A stretch of 64,000 nt of DNA from the NCBI RefSeq assembly GCF_034008635.1, contig NZ_CP125378.1, forward strand, positions 2,408,001 to 2,472,000, in the 5' to 3' direction. Shown in pieces: positions 52,770-64,000 of this stretch (the first letter of the stretch is position 1; every line of letters starts with the position of its first letter). Source of the stretch: Pseudomonas sp. P8_229 (GTDB taxonomy: Bacteria > Pseudomonadota > Gammaproteobacteria > Pseudomonadales > Pseudomonadaceae). Position numbers and translations under genes: made by a program. The notes under the pieces were generated by a model. It was not told the DNA's origin and did not search any database. It saw nothing but the letters and a program-made list of their open reading frames with translations.

Positions 52770-53102
52770 TTACTGCGCCTTGCAGCCACGCCCGATCAGG
52801 TCATTGGTGGCAACCCAGTACACCAGGCCTTCGTCACCCTTGACGTGAAACGCCAGCATGCCGTCGCTGTACAGCGTGCCCGAGGCGCCCGGCTCTTCTT
52901 TCAGGCGATAGACCTGATCACCGCCGCCGAGTCGAACATCGACTTCCTTCTGGCCGGCATCGGCGTAGCGCCACAGCACTTTGGCCTGGCTGTCGCAGGT
53001 CCATGTCGTCCAGCTGTCCACAGGGGCGGACGACTGAAACAGGTTCATCTGCGCGCAACCGCCCAACAATGCCAACGCCGCAATGGCGATCAAGCCTTTC
53101 AT
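52770..53102 (-). CDS. MliC-like lysozyme-inhibitor lipoprotein
   Basis: This 110-residue protein begins with a lipoprotein signal (MKGLIAIAALALLGGCAQ, lipobox LGGC, Cys16). The mature domain has MliC/PliC features: a WTTWTCDSQAKVLWRY strand with the first Cys, then EPGASGTLYSDGMLAFHVKGDEGLVYW, where SG-x-x-Y and the K are typical inhibitor-loop residues, and a closing Cys in GRGCKAQ. It is predicted to sit in the outer membrane and block c-type lysozyme. It lies between fba and another small lipoprotein gene on the same strand. Confidence 0.85.
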   Translation of the reverse strand: MKGLIAIAALALLGGCAQMNLFQSSAPVDSWTTWTCDSQAKVLWRYADAGQKEVDVRLGGGDQVYRLKEEPGASGTLYSDGMLAFHVKGDEGLVYWVATNDLIGRGCKAQ

Positions 53103-53159
53103 CCGTGTTCCTCGACTGACGGCGCACGCCGCCAGCCCTGAGTTAAAGAGTCAGACCCG

Positions 53160-53381
53160 TCAAGGACAACCATGTTCCTTGGCCGGGGTTTGCGTCTCGT
53201 ATTTGTCCAGACCGTCCGGCCCCGAGCGCTTGTTCAGCACCGGGTTGGTTTCAGCCTGCCAGTCGGCCTGGTAGCAGCCTTTCTGCGCCTCTCCCGGCGC
53301 AGGCGTCGCCTCGGCCTTCGGGTTACTCCCGCAGGCCGCCAGCGTACCGGTCAGCAACAACAGCGCTAACGACTTGACCAT
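53160..53381 (-). CDS. Small lipoprotein of unknown function
   Basis: This 73-residue protein has a lipoprotein signal (MVKSLALLLLTGTLAACGSN, lipobox LAAC, Cys17). The short mature part is rich in Pro, Ala and Glu, with cysteines in KGCYQADWQ and EHGCP that could form a disulfide. I do not recognise a family. AGGAGTGTTCAC before the ATG at 53381 supports the start. It lies 34 bases downstream of pgk on the same strand, so it may be co-transcribed with pgk. Confidence 0.75.
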   Translation of the reverse strand: MVKSLALLLLTGTLAACGSNPKAEATPAPGEAQKGCYQADWQAETNPVLNKRSGPDGLDKYETQTPAKEHGCP

Positions 53382-53415
53382 GTGAACACTCCTTTGCCTG
53401 GCCAAACGGGCGGCC

Positions 53416-54579
53416 TCAGGCCTTGGCCCGGCTTTCCAGGACTTCAACGGCTGGCAGCACCTTGCCTTCGACGAATTCGAGGAACGCGCCACCACCGGTG
53501 GAAATGTAGGAGATTTGCTCAGCCACGCCATATTTATCGATCGCGGCCAGGGTGTCGCCACCGCCCGCGATGGAGAACGCGGCGCTGTCAGCGATGGCTT
53601 GCGCCAGCACTTTGGTGCCGTTGCCGAACTGGTCGAATTCGAACACGCCAACCGGACCGTTCCACAGAATGGTTTTCGACGATTTCAGCAGTTCGGCGAA
53701 GTTGGCTGCGGTTTGCGGGCCGATGTCCAGAATCATGTCGTCCGCTGCGACGTCAGCGATCAGCTTGACGGTCGCTTCGGCGGTTTCGGCGAATTCCTTG
53801 GCCACCACGACGTCAACCGGCAGTGGCACGCTGACCTTGGCGGCGATGGCGCGTGCGGTGTCCAGCAGGTCCGGCTCGTACAACGACTTGCCCACCGGGT
53901 GACCGGCCGCAGCGAGGAAGGTGTTGGCGATGCCGCCGCCGACGATCAGTTGATTGCAGATCTGGCTCAGGCTGTTCAGCACGTCGAGTTTGGTCGACAC
54001 CTTGGAACCGGCAACGATCGCCGCCATTGGTTGCGCCGGAGCACCCAGGGCTTTGCCCAGTGCGTCCAGTTCAGCGGCTAGCAGCGGGCCGGCAGCGGCG
54101 ACTTTGGCGAACTTCGCCACGCCGTGGGTCGAGCCTTCGGCGCGGTGAGCAGTGCCGAAAGCGTCCATCACGAACACGTCGCACAGGGCGGCGTATTGCT
54201 GTGCCAGTTCGTCGGCGTTCTTTTTCTCGCCCTTGTTGAAACGCACGTTTTCGAACAGCACGATGTCGCCGGCCTTGACGTCAACGCCGCCCAGGTAATC
54301 GGCCACCAGCGGCACTTCACGGCCCAGCGCCTTGCTCAGGTAGTCAGCGACTGGCTTGAGGCTGTTCTCGGCGGAGAACTCGCCTTCGGTCGGACGGCCC
54401 AGGTGCGAGCAGACCATCACGGCTGCACCTTTTTCCAGGGCCAGCTTGATGGTCGGCAGCGAAGCCAGGATACGCGCATCGCTGGTGACAACACCGTCCT
54501 TGACTGGGACGTTGAGGTCTTCGCGAATCAATACGCGCTTACCTTGCAGATCGAGGTCGGACATCTTCAACACGGTCAT
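53416..54579 (-). CDS. pgk: Phosphoglycerate kinase
   Basis: This 387-residue kinase shows the family pattern: [15 protein letters not shown] at residues about 14-28, [12 protein letters not shown], the [12 protein letters not shown] hinge region, and the nucleotide-binding C-terminus [38 protein letters not shown] with [15 protein letters not shown]. It interconverts 1,3-bisphosphoglycerate and 3-phosphoglycerate with ADP/ATP. The ATG at 54577-54579 (MTVLKMSDL) is placed by family length. It follows epd by 26 bases in the tkt-epd-pgk group. Confidence 0.96.
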   Translation of the reverse strand: MTVLKMSDLDLQGKRVLIREDLNVPVKDGVVTSDARILASLPTIKLALEKGAAVMVCSHLGRPTEGEFSAENSLKPVADYLSKALGREVPLVADYLGGVDVKAGDIVLFENVRFNKGEKKNADELAQQYAALCDVFVMDAFGTAHRAEGSTHGVAKFAKVAAAGPLLAAELDALGKALGAPAQPMAAIVAGSKVSTKLDVLNSLSQICNQLIVGGGIANTFLAAAGHPVGKSLYEPDLLDTARAIAAKVSVPLPVDVVVAKEFAETAEATVKLIADVAADDMILDIGPQTAANFAELLKSSKTILWNGPVGVFEFDQFGNGTKVLAQAIADSAAFSIAGGGDTLAAIDKYGVAEQISYISTGGGAFLEFVEGKVLPAVEVLESRAKA

Positions 54580-54605
54580 GGGTCGCACTTCCTGAGTAAC
54601 TGTTC

Positions 54606-55664
54606 TTAGAGAGCAGGTTTTTTTGAAATCGCTGTTTGCAGATAGTGTTCTGCAACGTCCAGCATTCGGTTGGCAAAACCCCATTCGTTGTCGAACCAGG
54701 CCAGGATGTTCACCAGTTTGGGGCCGGAAACACGGGTCTGACTGGCATCGACGATGGCCGAATGTGGGTCATGATTGAAATCACAGCTGGCGTGCGGCAA
54801 CTCGGTATAGGCCAGCAGTCCCTTGAGCGGACCACTGGTGGCGGCCTCGCGCAGGATCCGATTGACCTCACCCGCGTCGGTCGCGGTGGCGGTCTGCATC
54901 GTGATGTCGAGGCAGGACACGTTGACCGTCGGCACGCGTACGGCTTTGGCCTGAATTCGCCCGGCAAGTTCCGGCAGCAAGCGCTCGATACCACGCGCCA
55001 GACCAGTGGACACCGGGATCACCGATTGGAACGCCGAACGGGTGCGGCGCAGGTCTTCGTGGTGATAAGCGTCGATCACCGGCTGATCGTTCATCGCCGA
55101 GTGAATCGTGGTGATCGACACGTAATCCAGGCCAATGGCCTTGTCGAGCAAACGCAACAGCGGCACGCCGCAGTTGGTGGTGCAGGAGGCGTTGGACACC
55201 AGCAGTTCGTCGCCAGTCAGGCAGTCCTGATTGACGCCGTAGACGATGGTGGCGTCGACATCCGCCTCGCTGGCCATCGGCTGCGAAAACAACACGCGCG
55301 GTGCGCCGGCGTCGAGAAAGCGCTGGCCGTCTTCACGGGTGTTGTAGGCACCGGAACACTCAAGCACCAGATCGACGCCCAGCGACGCCCAATCGATGCC
55401 TTCGGGGGTAGCACTGCGCAGGACCTTCACGCAGTCGCCATTAATATGCAGACAATCGCCTTCTACTCGCACTTCGCCGGGAAAGCGGCCGTGAGTGGAG
55501 TCGAAGCGTGTCAGGTATTCGATGCTGGCCATGTCCGCCAGATCGTTGATCGCGACAATTTCAAACCCGGCTTTCTCGCCTCGCTCAAACAACGCACGCA
55601 AGACGCAACGACCAATCCGGCCGTAGCCGTTGAGTGCAACTTTGTAAGGACGCGGTTGAGGCAT
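54606..55664 (-). CDS. epd: Erythrose-4-phosphate/glyceraldehyde-3-phosphate dehydrogenase (Epd type)
   Basis: This 352-residue NAD-dependent enzyme has the GAPDH Rossmann start [21 protein letters not shown] and the catalytic Cys in [20 protein letters not shown]. The later [47 protein letters not shown] is the Epd-type ending, where PHS replaces the usual SSS/DIV. Epd makes 4-phosphoerythronate for pyridoxal phosphate synthesis. Placement between tkt and pgk is the classical epd-pgk arrangement. The ATG at 55662-55664 ([13 protein letters not shown]) is chosen; a longer frame reads into the REPIN. Confidence 0.9.
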   Translation of the reverse strand: MPQPRPYKVALNGYGRIGRCVLRALFERGEKAGFEIVAINDLADMASIEYLTRFDSTHGRFPGEVRVEGDCLHINGDCVKVLRSATPEGIDWASLGVDLVLECSGAYNTREDGQRFLDAGAPRVLFSQPMASEADVDATIVYGVNQDCLTGDELLVSNASCTTNCGVPLLRLLDKAIGLDYVSITTIHSAMNDQPVIDAYHHEDLRRTRSAFQSVIPVSTGLARGIERLLPELAGRIQAKAVRVPTVNVSCLDITMQTATATDAGEVNRILREAATSGPLKGLLAYTELPHASCDFNHDPHSAIVDASQTRVSGPKLVNILAWFDNEWGFANRMLDVAEHYLQTAISKKPAL

Positions 55665-55720
55665 GGGGTTCTCGATTACCGTGGTGAATCCGTTATTGCA
55701 GTGGTGTCTGAGCCACCGAT

Positions 55721-55814
55721 TTCGCGAGCAAGCCCGCTCCCACATTGGATCAGGGTTGTGAACACTGTTTGTGTCACACAACAAATCCCCCTGTGGGAGC
55801 GGGCTTGCTCGCGA
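55721..55814. repeat. REPIN
   Basis: TTCGCGAGCAAGCCCGCTCC and GGAGCGGGCTTGCTCGCGAA flank a centre with GTGAACACTGTTTGTGTCAC. It lies between epd and tkt. Confidence 0.92.
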
Positions 55815-55845
55815 AGGCGTCCGTCCAGACGACGCGACTCCTGGA

Positions 55846-57843
55846 TCAGTCTTCCAGCAGTTCTTCAGCCTGACCCAGGATGTTTTCCAGGGTGAAGCCG
55901 AACTCTTCGAACAGTGCCGAAGCCGGAGCCGATTCGCCGTAGGTGGTCATGCCGATCACGCGACCTTCCAGGCCCACGTACTTGAACCAGAAGTCGGCGT
56001 GTGCCGCTTCGATCGCGATACGCGCGCTGACCTGCAACGGCAGCACCGCTTGCTTGTAGCCAGCATCCTGAGCATCGAACACGCTGGTGCAAGGCATGGA
56101 AACCACGCGCACCTTGCGACCCTGCTCGGTCAGTTTGTCATAGGCCTGAACCGCCAGACCCACTTCCGAACCGGTCGAAATCAGGATCAGCTCAGGCTCG
56201 CCTGCGCAGTCCTTCAGCACATAACCACCGCGGCTGATGTCGGCGATCTGGGCAGCGTCGCGTTCCTGATGCTGCAGGTTCTGACGCGAGAAGATCAGCG
56301 CCGACGGGCCGTCTTTACGCTCCAGCGCGTTTTTCCAGGCCACGGCCGATTCAACGGCATCGGCTGGACGCCAGGTGTCGAGGTTCGGTGTGGTACGCAG
56401 GCTGGTCAGTTGCTCGATCGGCTGGTGCGTCGGGCCGTCTTCGCCCAGACCGATGGAGTCGTGGGTGTAGACGTGGATCACTTGCTTCTTCATCAGCGCG
56501 GACATGCGCACGGCATTGCGGGCGTATTCCATGAACATCAGGAAGGTCGCGCCGTAAGGCACCAGACCGCCGTGCAGGGTCACGCCGTTCATGATGGCGG
56601 TCATGCCGAATTCGCGCACGCCGTAGTACATGTAGTTGCCGCTGGCGTCTTCAGCGCTGACGCCCTTGCAACCTTTCCACAGGGTCAGGTTGGAGCCGGC
56701 GAGGTCAGCCGAACCGCCGAGCAGTTCCGGCAGCAGCGGGCCGAACGCGTTCAGGGTGTTCTGGCTGGCTTTACGGCTGGCGATGGTTTCGCCTTTGGCC
56801 GCGACTTCAGCAATGTAGGCGCTGGCTTTTTCGGAGAAGTCAGCCGGCAGCTCACCGCTCAGGCGACGCACCAGTTCGTTGGCTTCGGTCGGGAATGCTG
56901 CGGAGTAAGCAGCGAAACGCTGATCCCACTCGGCTTCGACTGCGCGACCTTTTTCCTTGGCATCCCACTCGGCATAAATGTCGGCCGGGATTTCGAACGG
57001 GCCATGGTTCCAGTTCAGCGCCTTGCGGGTCAGAGCGATTTCCGCGTCACCCAGTGGGGCGCCGTGGCAGTCTTCTTTACCTTGCTTGTTCGGCGAACCG
57101 AAACCGATGGTGGTCTTGCAGCAGATCAGGGTCGGCAGCGGGCTCTTGCGCGCGGTTTCGATGGCGGTCTTGATCTCTTCCGGATCGTGACCGTCAACAT
57201 TGCGGATCACTTGCCAGTTGTAGGCTTCGAAACGCTTCGGGGTGTCATCGGTGAACCAGCCTTCGACTTCGCCGTCGATGGAGATGCCGTTGTCATCGTA
57301 GAAAGCGATCAGCTTGCCCAGACCCAGAGTACCGGCCAGGGAAGCAACTTCGTGCGAAATGCCTTCCATCATGCAGCCATCACCCAGGAACACGTAGGTG
57401 TGGTGGTCAACGATGTTGTGGCCAGGACGGTTGAACTGCGCGCCCAGAACCTTTTCTGCCAGAGCGAAGCCCACAGCGTTGGCCAGACCCTGACCCAACG
57501 GACCGGTGGTGGTTTCAACGCCTGGGGTGTAGCCGAATTCCGGGTGACCCGGGGTACGGCTGTGCAGTTGACGGAATTGCTTGAGGTCGTCGATCGACAG
57601 GTCGTAACCGGTCAGGTGCAGCAGCGAGTAGATCAACATCGAGCCGTGGCCGTTGGACAGCACGAAGCGGTCACGGTCGGCAAACGATGGATTGCTCGGG
57701 TTGTGCTTGAGGTAGTCGCGCCAAAGCACTTCGGCGATATCTGCCATACCCATAGGGGCACCGGGATGGCCGCTGTTGGCTTTTTGCACGGCATCCATGC
57801 TGAGGGCACGAATGGCGTTGGCACGCTCACGACGGCTAGGCAT
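55846..57843 (-). CDS. tkt: Transketolase
   Basis: This 665-residue thiamine diphosphate enzyme shows [17 protein letters not shown] at the N-terminus, [18 protein letters not shown], the cofactor motif [18 protein letters not shown] with its 28-residue partner, and the pyrimidine-domain [23 protein letters not shown]. It moves two-carbon units between sugar phosphates in the pentose phosphate pathway. The ATG at 57841-57843 follows CAGGAGATCAGCG. It is the first gene of the tkt-epd-pgk(-fba) group. In the 257-base gap upstream lie the divergent regulator gene and its palindrome. Confidence 0.96.
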   Translation of the reverse strand: MPSRRERANAIRALSMDAVQKANSGHPGAPMGMADIAEVLWRDYLKHNPSNPSFADRDRFVLSNGHGSMLIYSLLHLTGYDLSIDDLKQFRQLHSRTPGHPEFGYTPGVETTTGPLGQGLANAVGFALAEKVLGAQFNRPGHNIVDHHTYVFLGDGCMMEGISHEVASLAGTLGLGKLIAFYDDNGISIDGEVEGWFTDDTPKRFEAYNWQVIRNVDGHDPEEIKTAIETARKSPLPTLICCKTTIGFGSPNKQGKEDCHGAPLGDAEIALTRKALNWNHGPFEIPADIYAEWDAKEKGRAVEAEWDQRFAAYSAAFPTEANELVRRLSGELPADFSEKASAYIAEVAAKGETIASRKASQNTLNAFGPLLPELLGGSADLAGSNLTLWKGCKGVSAEDASGNYMYYGVREFGMTAIMNGVTLHGGLVPYGATFLMFMEYARNAVRMSALMKKQVIHVYTHDSIGLGEDGPTHQPIEQLTSLRTTPNLDTWRPADAVESAVAWKNALERKDGPSALIFSRQNLQHQERDAAQIADISRGGYVLKDCAGEPELILISTGSEVGLAVQAYDKLTEQGRKVRVVSMPCTSVFDAQDAGYKQAVLPLQVSARIAIEAAHADFWFKYVGLEGRVIGMTTYGESAPASALFEEFGFTLENILGQAEELLED

Positions 57844-58033
57844 CGCTGATCTCCTGAGTGTGAATAATCGAAACGGAAAAAAGGAGGGCATTTTCCCTCA
57901 CCGGAGCGCCTCGGGGCAATGACAGATAGTCATCCGGAGGCGTTTTTCCCATGGTTAACAGTGGATTCTGTGGGTGAAACCTTTCCGCTGTTCGTTTGTA
58001 GAGTTAACCAGCCAGTGAGAAGTGCCATCTATC

Positions 58034-58063
58034 GAGCAATATCAAAACTTTTTGATATTGCTC
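58034..58063. promoter_or_regulatory. 14-bp-arm palindrome, probable operator
   Basis: GAGCAATATCAAAA (58034-58047) and its exact complement TTTTGATATTGCTC (58050-58063) are separated by two bases. The site ends 37 bases before the ATG of the ArsR-methyltransferase gene, where a repressor would block that promoter. It also lies 190 bases from divergent tkt. Confidence 0.8.
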
Positions 58064-58100
58064 TTGCGGCGATTTCCCACCGTCACTAGACTGCTGCCCC

Positions 58101-59096
58101 ATGAACTTACGCGTGCCTTCCATTCGCCATGACGATTGCGACGAGCTGGCGGCCCTGTGCAAGGCCGGTGGCGACCCGCTGCGCCTGAATGTATTGCGCG
58201 CGCTGGCCAACGATTCGTTCGGTGTACTGGAACTGGCGCAGATTTTCGGCATCGGTCAGTCCGGTATGAGTCATCACCTTAAAGTGCTGGCCCAGGCTGA
58301 TCTGGTGGCAACGCGCCGTGAAGGCAACGCGATTTTCTATCGCCGCGCCTTGCCCCACACCGAACTGCTGGGCGGCAAGCTGCACGCGGCATTGTTAGAA
58401 GAAGTCGACAATCTGGCGCTGCCGGATGACGTACAGGCACGCATCGCTCAGGTACACGGGCAACGCGAGGCGGCCAGCCAGGACTTTTTCGCCCGGGTCG
58501 CGGAGAAATTTCGCGCCCAGCAAGACTTGATCGCAGGCCTGCCGCAGTACCGTGACAGCGTGCTGGCCCTGCTCGACAAACTGAACTTCAATGGTGCTGC
58601 CACGGCCATTGAAGTCGGCCCCGGCGATGGTGCTTTTCTGCCGGAACTGGCTCGTCGCTTCGGCACCGTAACCGCGCTGGACAACAGCCCGGCGATGCTC
58701 GATCTGGCGCGTCAGGTATGCGTTCGTGAACAGCTGGCTAACGTCAGCCTGCAATTGGCCGATGCATTGAATGGCACAAGCCTTCAGGCCGATTGCGTGG
58801 TACTGAACATGGTGTTGCACCATTTCGCCGCGCCGGCCGAAGCGCTCAAGCACATGGCCGGCCTGCTGCAACCGGGCGGTAGCCTGCTCGTGACAGAGTT
58901 ATGTAGCCACAACCAGAGTTGGGCCAGGGAGGCCTGCGGTGATCTGTGGTTGGGGTTTGAACAGGACGATTTGGCCCGTTGGGCCACCGCTGCGGGACTC
59001 GTTCCCGGGGACAGCCTCTATGTAGGCTTACGTAATGGTTTCCAGATCCAGGTTCGCCACTTTCAGCGACCGGCTGGCGACACTCACCATCGGTAA
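58101..59096 (+). CDS. ArsR-type regulator fused to a SAM-methyltransferase domain
   Basis: This 331-residue protein joins an ArsR winged helix (residues about 12-95, GDPLRLNVLRALANDSFGVLELAQIFGIGQSGMSHHLKVLAQADLVATRREGNAIFYRRA) to a class-I methyltransferase domain (about 150-290; motif I AIEVGPGDGAFLPEL, post-I TALDNSPAMLDLA, then VVLNMVLHHF). The C-terminal domain probably senses or uses S-adenosylmethionine. Only 18 bases separate it from metK, so it is almost certainly co-transcribed with the SAM synthetase gene. A role as SAM- or SAH-responsive regulator of methionine-cycle genes (compare the ArsR-type SahR regulators) is inference. The 28-base palindrome upstream suggests autoregulation. 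Confidence 0.88.
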   Translation: MNLRVPSIRHDDCDELAALCKAGGDPLRLNVLRALANDSFGVLELAQIFGIGQSGMSHHLKVLAQADLVATRREGNAIFYRRALPHTELLGGKLHAALLEEVDNLALPDDVQARIAQVHGQREAASQDFFARVAEKFRAQQDLIAGLPQYRDSVLALLDKLNFNGAATAIEVGPGDGAFLPELARRFGTVTALDNSPAMLDLARQVCVREQLANVSLQLADALNGTSLQADCVVLNMVLHHFAAPAEALKHMAGLLQPGGSLLVTELCSHNQSWAREACGDLWLGFEQDDLARWATAAGLVPGDSLYVGLRNGFQIQVRHFQRPAGDTHHR

Positions 59097-59114
59097 ATTC
59101 AGGAAAACATCGAG

Positions 59115-60305
<1,191 letters not shown>

Positions 60306-60322
60306 GACGTCCCCGGCTGCAC

Positions 60323-60360
60323 AAAAAGCCCCGCACGGTTCGCGCCGTGCGGGGCTTTTT
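60323..60360 (+). terminator. Rho-independent terminator after metK
   Basis: AAAAAGCCCCGCACGG and CCGTGCGGGGCTTTTT pair perfectly (16 bases) around TTCGCG and end in a T-run. Confidence 0.96.
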
Positions 60361-60398
60361 CATGCCTGAAATACTTTTCTGATTTCAACCCAAAATCC

Positions 60399-60423
60399 TG
60401 TGGGAGCCGGGCTTGCTCGCGAT
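60399..60423 (+). repeat. Single REP arm
   Basis: TGTGGGAGCCGGGCTTGCTC is a lone arm with an extra C, and no inverted partner within 150 bases. It lies between metK and ligB. Confidence 0.8.
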
Positions 60424-60525
60424 GAGGCCAGCTCTGAGGCCCTGAGTTTCAGCTCGGAAACACGATGCAAAACACCCACCCGGTGCTGCTCAAAATCCTG
60501 ACTAGCCTTCAAGCATTCCCCCTGA

Positions 60526-62217
<1,692 letters not shown>

Positions 62218-62314
62218 ACATGCAATCCCCGCACGCCGGGAACCCAACGGCCGTCGAGGCGCTCCAACTGCGCAGCGCCCGACTGACCCGATTGCCTTTG
62301 CACATGGAGCTTTT

Positions 62315-62710
62315 ATGAAACTTCTTTCACCGCTCGCCCTGCTGACCCTCTGCGCCATGATGGCCGCCCCCGTGATGGCTGACGAAGATGCCCCGGGCCT
62401 GACCGGTTGCGCCGCCAAGAAACAGGGCATCACCAACCAGATCGAACAAGCCAAGTCCCGCGGCAACGCCGATCAGCAAGCCGGCCTGCAAACGGCACTG
62501 GATGAAGTGACGAAGAACTGCACCGATGCCGGCCTGAAGAAAGAACGCGAAAACAAGGTGCTGGATGCCAAGCACGAAGTCAGCAAGCGTCAGGCCGACC
62601 TCGACAAGGCGATGAAAAAAGGCGATCCGGAGAAGATCGACAAGCGCAAGAACAAGCTCGCCGAGTCGCGCAAGGAACTGCAGGACGCGCTGGACCAATT
62701 GGATAAGTAA
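62315..62710 (+). CDS. DUF1090 (YqjC-like) periplasmic protein
   Basis: This 131-residue protein has a signal peptide (MKLLSPLALLTLCAMMAAPVMA), a conserved GCAAKKQGITNQIEQAKSRGNADQQAGLQTALDEVTKNCTDAGLKKER core with two cysteines, and a long Lys/Glu-rich helical tail, as in YqjC/DUF1090 proteins. It is periplasmic with unknown function. Family members are often induced in stress. CATGGAGCTTTT precedes the ATG. The 97 bases between ligB and this gene hold no terminator, so they may share a transcript. Confidence 0.85.
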   Translation: MKLLSPLALLTLCAMMAAPVMADEDAPGLTGCAAKKQGITNQIEQAKSRGNADQQAGLQTALDEVTKNCTDAGLKKERENKVLDAKHEVSKRQADLDKAMKKGDPEKIDKRKNKLAESRKELQDALDQLDK

Positions 62711-62742
62711 GCATTCAGTGTTGCGGTGACTTTCAGACCGTT

Positions 62743-62805
62743 TTCGCGAGCAGGCTCGCTCCCACAGGATTGGCGATGAACCTTGTGGGAGCGAGCCTGC
62801 TCGCG
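62743..62805. repeat. Short REPIN with two IS110 target sites
   Basis: CGCGAGCAGGCTCGCTCCCA and TGTGGGAGCGAGCCTGCTCG are about 18 bases apart. Both arms contain the 14-base IS110 target (62752-62765 forward, 62785-62798 reverse). Confidence 0.92.
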
Positions 62806-62830
62806 ATGACGTCAATTCAAACAATAGAGA

Positions 62831-63280
62831 TCAATGATCCCGAAACTCTTTATGGCAAGCGCTGCAGGCATCTTCAACTTTCTGCACCGCCGGCCCCAGG
62901 TTACTGGCCTTGTAGGGCTGAACCTTGCTGGCGATCACCAGTTCACCGGTGGCCGCTTCAAGGTTGCGGGCCAATTCTTGAAAGCGTGCCTGACGCAGCC
63001 AGACATCATCCTTGGCACTGGTGTGATCTTCTTCGCGCACCTGCGGGAAATGCTTCCACGGTTCATGCGACAACGCATCGAGTTTCAGCGCACCGTCGGC
63101 GAATTTCGGCCCGTCGAACGCAATGCGCCCACGCAACATGCCGCCCAGCTCTTCGCCGGTCTTGAGCATTTGTTTGAAGATCGCCTTGCGTTGACCCAGC
63201 GGGGAATTCGGATCGACACCGCCACAGGCGGACAAGGTCAGACAGGCCAGCAATACAACAGAAATTCTTTTAAGAGTCAT
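62831..63280 (-). CDS. Cytochrome c' family lipoprotein
   Basis: This 149-residue protein has a lipoprotein signal (MTLKRISVVLLACLTLSACGGV, lipobox LSAC, Cys19). Its helical domain ends in the heme motif CSACHKEF, placed at the extreme C-terminus as in cytochrome c'/c-556. It should be a membrane-anchored c-type cytochrome with one heme. The sixth ligand cannot be assigned safely. It is convergent with the DUF1090 gene and divergent from mltA, 128 bases away. Confidence 0.88.
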   Translation of the reverse strand: MTLKRISVVLLACLTLSACGGVDPNSPLGQRKAIFKQMLKTGEELGGMLRGRIAFDGPKFADGALKLDALSHEPWKHFPQVREEDHTSAKDDVWLRQARFQELARNLEAATGELVIASKVQPYKASNLGPAVQKVEDACSACHKEFRDH

Positions 63281-63408
63281 GGTGGCTTCAGGTCACGGAA
63301 TTCGGCGGCCAGTATCCTCGCGTCGCCGACAAACACCAATAGCCCTATTAAAAATACGGGTTGCCGGAGCGCATGGAGCACTCGGGCAACCGACACAGGA
63401 ATCACTCC

Positions 63409-64000
63409 ATGAACAGCCGTTTCAAGGCCTGGCGTCACCCACTGATCGCAACCCTGCCGTTGCTGGCAATCCTTGCCGGCTGCACAGGCGGCGACACCGC
63501 CAAACCGAAAACCCACGCCTTGGCCACTTACTCCAGCGCCACCTGGGAAGCCCTTCCGGCCGTGTCCGACAGCGATCTGGTCGCCGGCTTCGGCTCATGG
63601 CGCAGCGCTTGCACCCGGCTCAAGGCCGACCCGATCTGGGGCGGGACCTGCACTGCGGCAGCCAATGTGCCGCAGAGCGCCAGCGAAATCCGCGCCTTCC
63701 TCAAGCAGAACCTCGACGTGTTCGGCCTGCGCGCCGAGCATGACAACCCGAACGGTCTGATCACCGGTTACTACGAACCGGTCTACCCCGGCAGCCTGAC
63801 GCCCACAGACGCCGCCAACGTGCCGGTGTACGGCGTGCCTGAAGACATGATCATCGTGTCGCTGGACAGCATTTATCCGGAGCTCAAGGGCAAGCGCCTG
63901 CGTGGCCGCCTCGAAGGTCGGGTGCTCAAGCCGTATGACGACGCCGCGACCATCGAATCCAAAGGCGTGAAAGCGCCGGTGGTTGCTTATCTGACCGACC
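63409..64000 (+). CDS. mltA: Membrane-bound lytic murein transglycosylase A (5' part)
   Basis: The first 197 residues are visible; the gene runs past the window end. It starts with a lipoprotein signal (MNSRFKAWRHPLIATLPLLAILAGCTG, lipobox LAGC, Cys25). The MltA domain follows, with LVAGFGSWRSACTRLKADPIWGGTC and the family-defining GLITGYYEPVYPGSLTPTDAANVPVYGVP. MltA cleaves glycan strands of peptidoglycan to 1,6-anhydro ends at the outer membrane. The ATG follows ACAGGAATCACTCC. The catalytic aspartate and double-psi barrel lie beyond the window. Confidence 0.93.
   Translation, partial: MNSRFKAWRHPLIATLPLLAILAGCTGGDTAKPKTHALATYSSATWEALPAVSDSDLVAGFGSWRSACTRLKADPIWGGTCTAAANVPQSASEIRAFLKQNLDVFGLRAEHDNPNGLITGYYEPVYPGSLTPTDAANVPVYGVPEDMIIVSLDSIYPELKGKRLRGRLEGRVLKPYDDAATIESKGVKAPVVAYLTD

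Overview
This window is a piece of a Pseudomonas chromosome, most probably from the P. fluorescens group. Three things point there: GC-rich coding with dense, tightly packed genes; the gbdR/cdh/cbc/bet/dgc gene set arranged much as in other pseudomonads; and more than twenty REP/REPIN palindromes of the type known from that group, such as arms reading TGTGGGAGCGAGCCTGCTCG and TGTGGCGAGGGGATTTATCC. I see no rRNA, tRNA, prophage or CRISPR. All calls come from reading the sequence and from memory of protein families; no database search was run.

Layout. 1-0.5 kb is a repeat block with three perfect DnaA-box nonamers. 0.5-9.1 kb holds a GNAT gene and the minus-strand dimethylglycine block (peptidase - DUF5943 - dgcA - dgcB - etfA - etfB). 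9.3-11.8 kb is a patch of unrelated genes (LprI-like inhibitor, orphan XRE antitoxin-like protein, tyrosinase, DUF3010). 11.9-18.0 kb is the carnitine block (cdhR, caiX, cdhC, cdhA, cdhB, gamma-butyrobetaine hydroxylase). 18.3-19.8 kb has a small unknown gene and gbdR. 20.27-21.45 kb is an IS110-family element inserted in a REPIN. 21.5-26.4 kb is sdaB and the choline/betaine ABC importer cbcXWV. 26.6-33.1 kb is betT and the betIBA operon. 33.4-43.2 kb is housekeeping and transport (TldD/PmbA-like pair, MFS pump, dbpA, BaiN-like flavoprotein, YccS-like protein). 43.2-44.1 kb is a nine-copy, exactly 98-bp REP tandem array. 44.1-51.4 kb is accessory (binding protein, ElaA-like GNAT, wHTH, YgjP-like peptidase, REC-PAS-GGDEF-EAL protein, PL7 lyase, DUF6124, an AT-rich orphan). 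51.4-60.4 kb is central metabolism (fba, two lipoproteins, pgk, epd, tkt, ArsR-methyltransferase, metK). 60.5-64 kb has ligB, DUF1090, a cytochrome c lipoprotein and the start of mltA, which runs off the end.

How the genes work together. The first 33 kb forms one catabolic programme for quaternary amines. Gamma-butyrobetaine is hydroxylated to carnitine, CdhA/CdhC/CdhB take carnitine to glycine betaine, BetT and CbcXWV bring in choline and betaine, BetA/BetB oxidise choline to betaine, DgcAB with EtfAB take dimethylglycine to sarcosine, and SdaB removes serine made further downstream. GbdR and CdhR are the AraC-type regulators and BetI the choline-responsive repressor. The glycine betaine demethylase (gbcAB) and sarcosine oxidase genes are not in this window.

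The most notable signal is in the 5' noncoding end of the IS110 element. It folds into two guide-bearing loops whose segments match the REP insertion site and the element's own ends, so the bridge RNA and its target can be read directly from the sequence. The 98-bp array, which seems to have grown by copying a REP arm plus the 3' end of the neighbouring gene in triplets, is the second.
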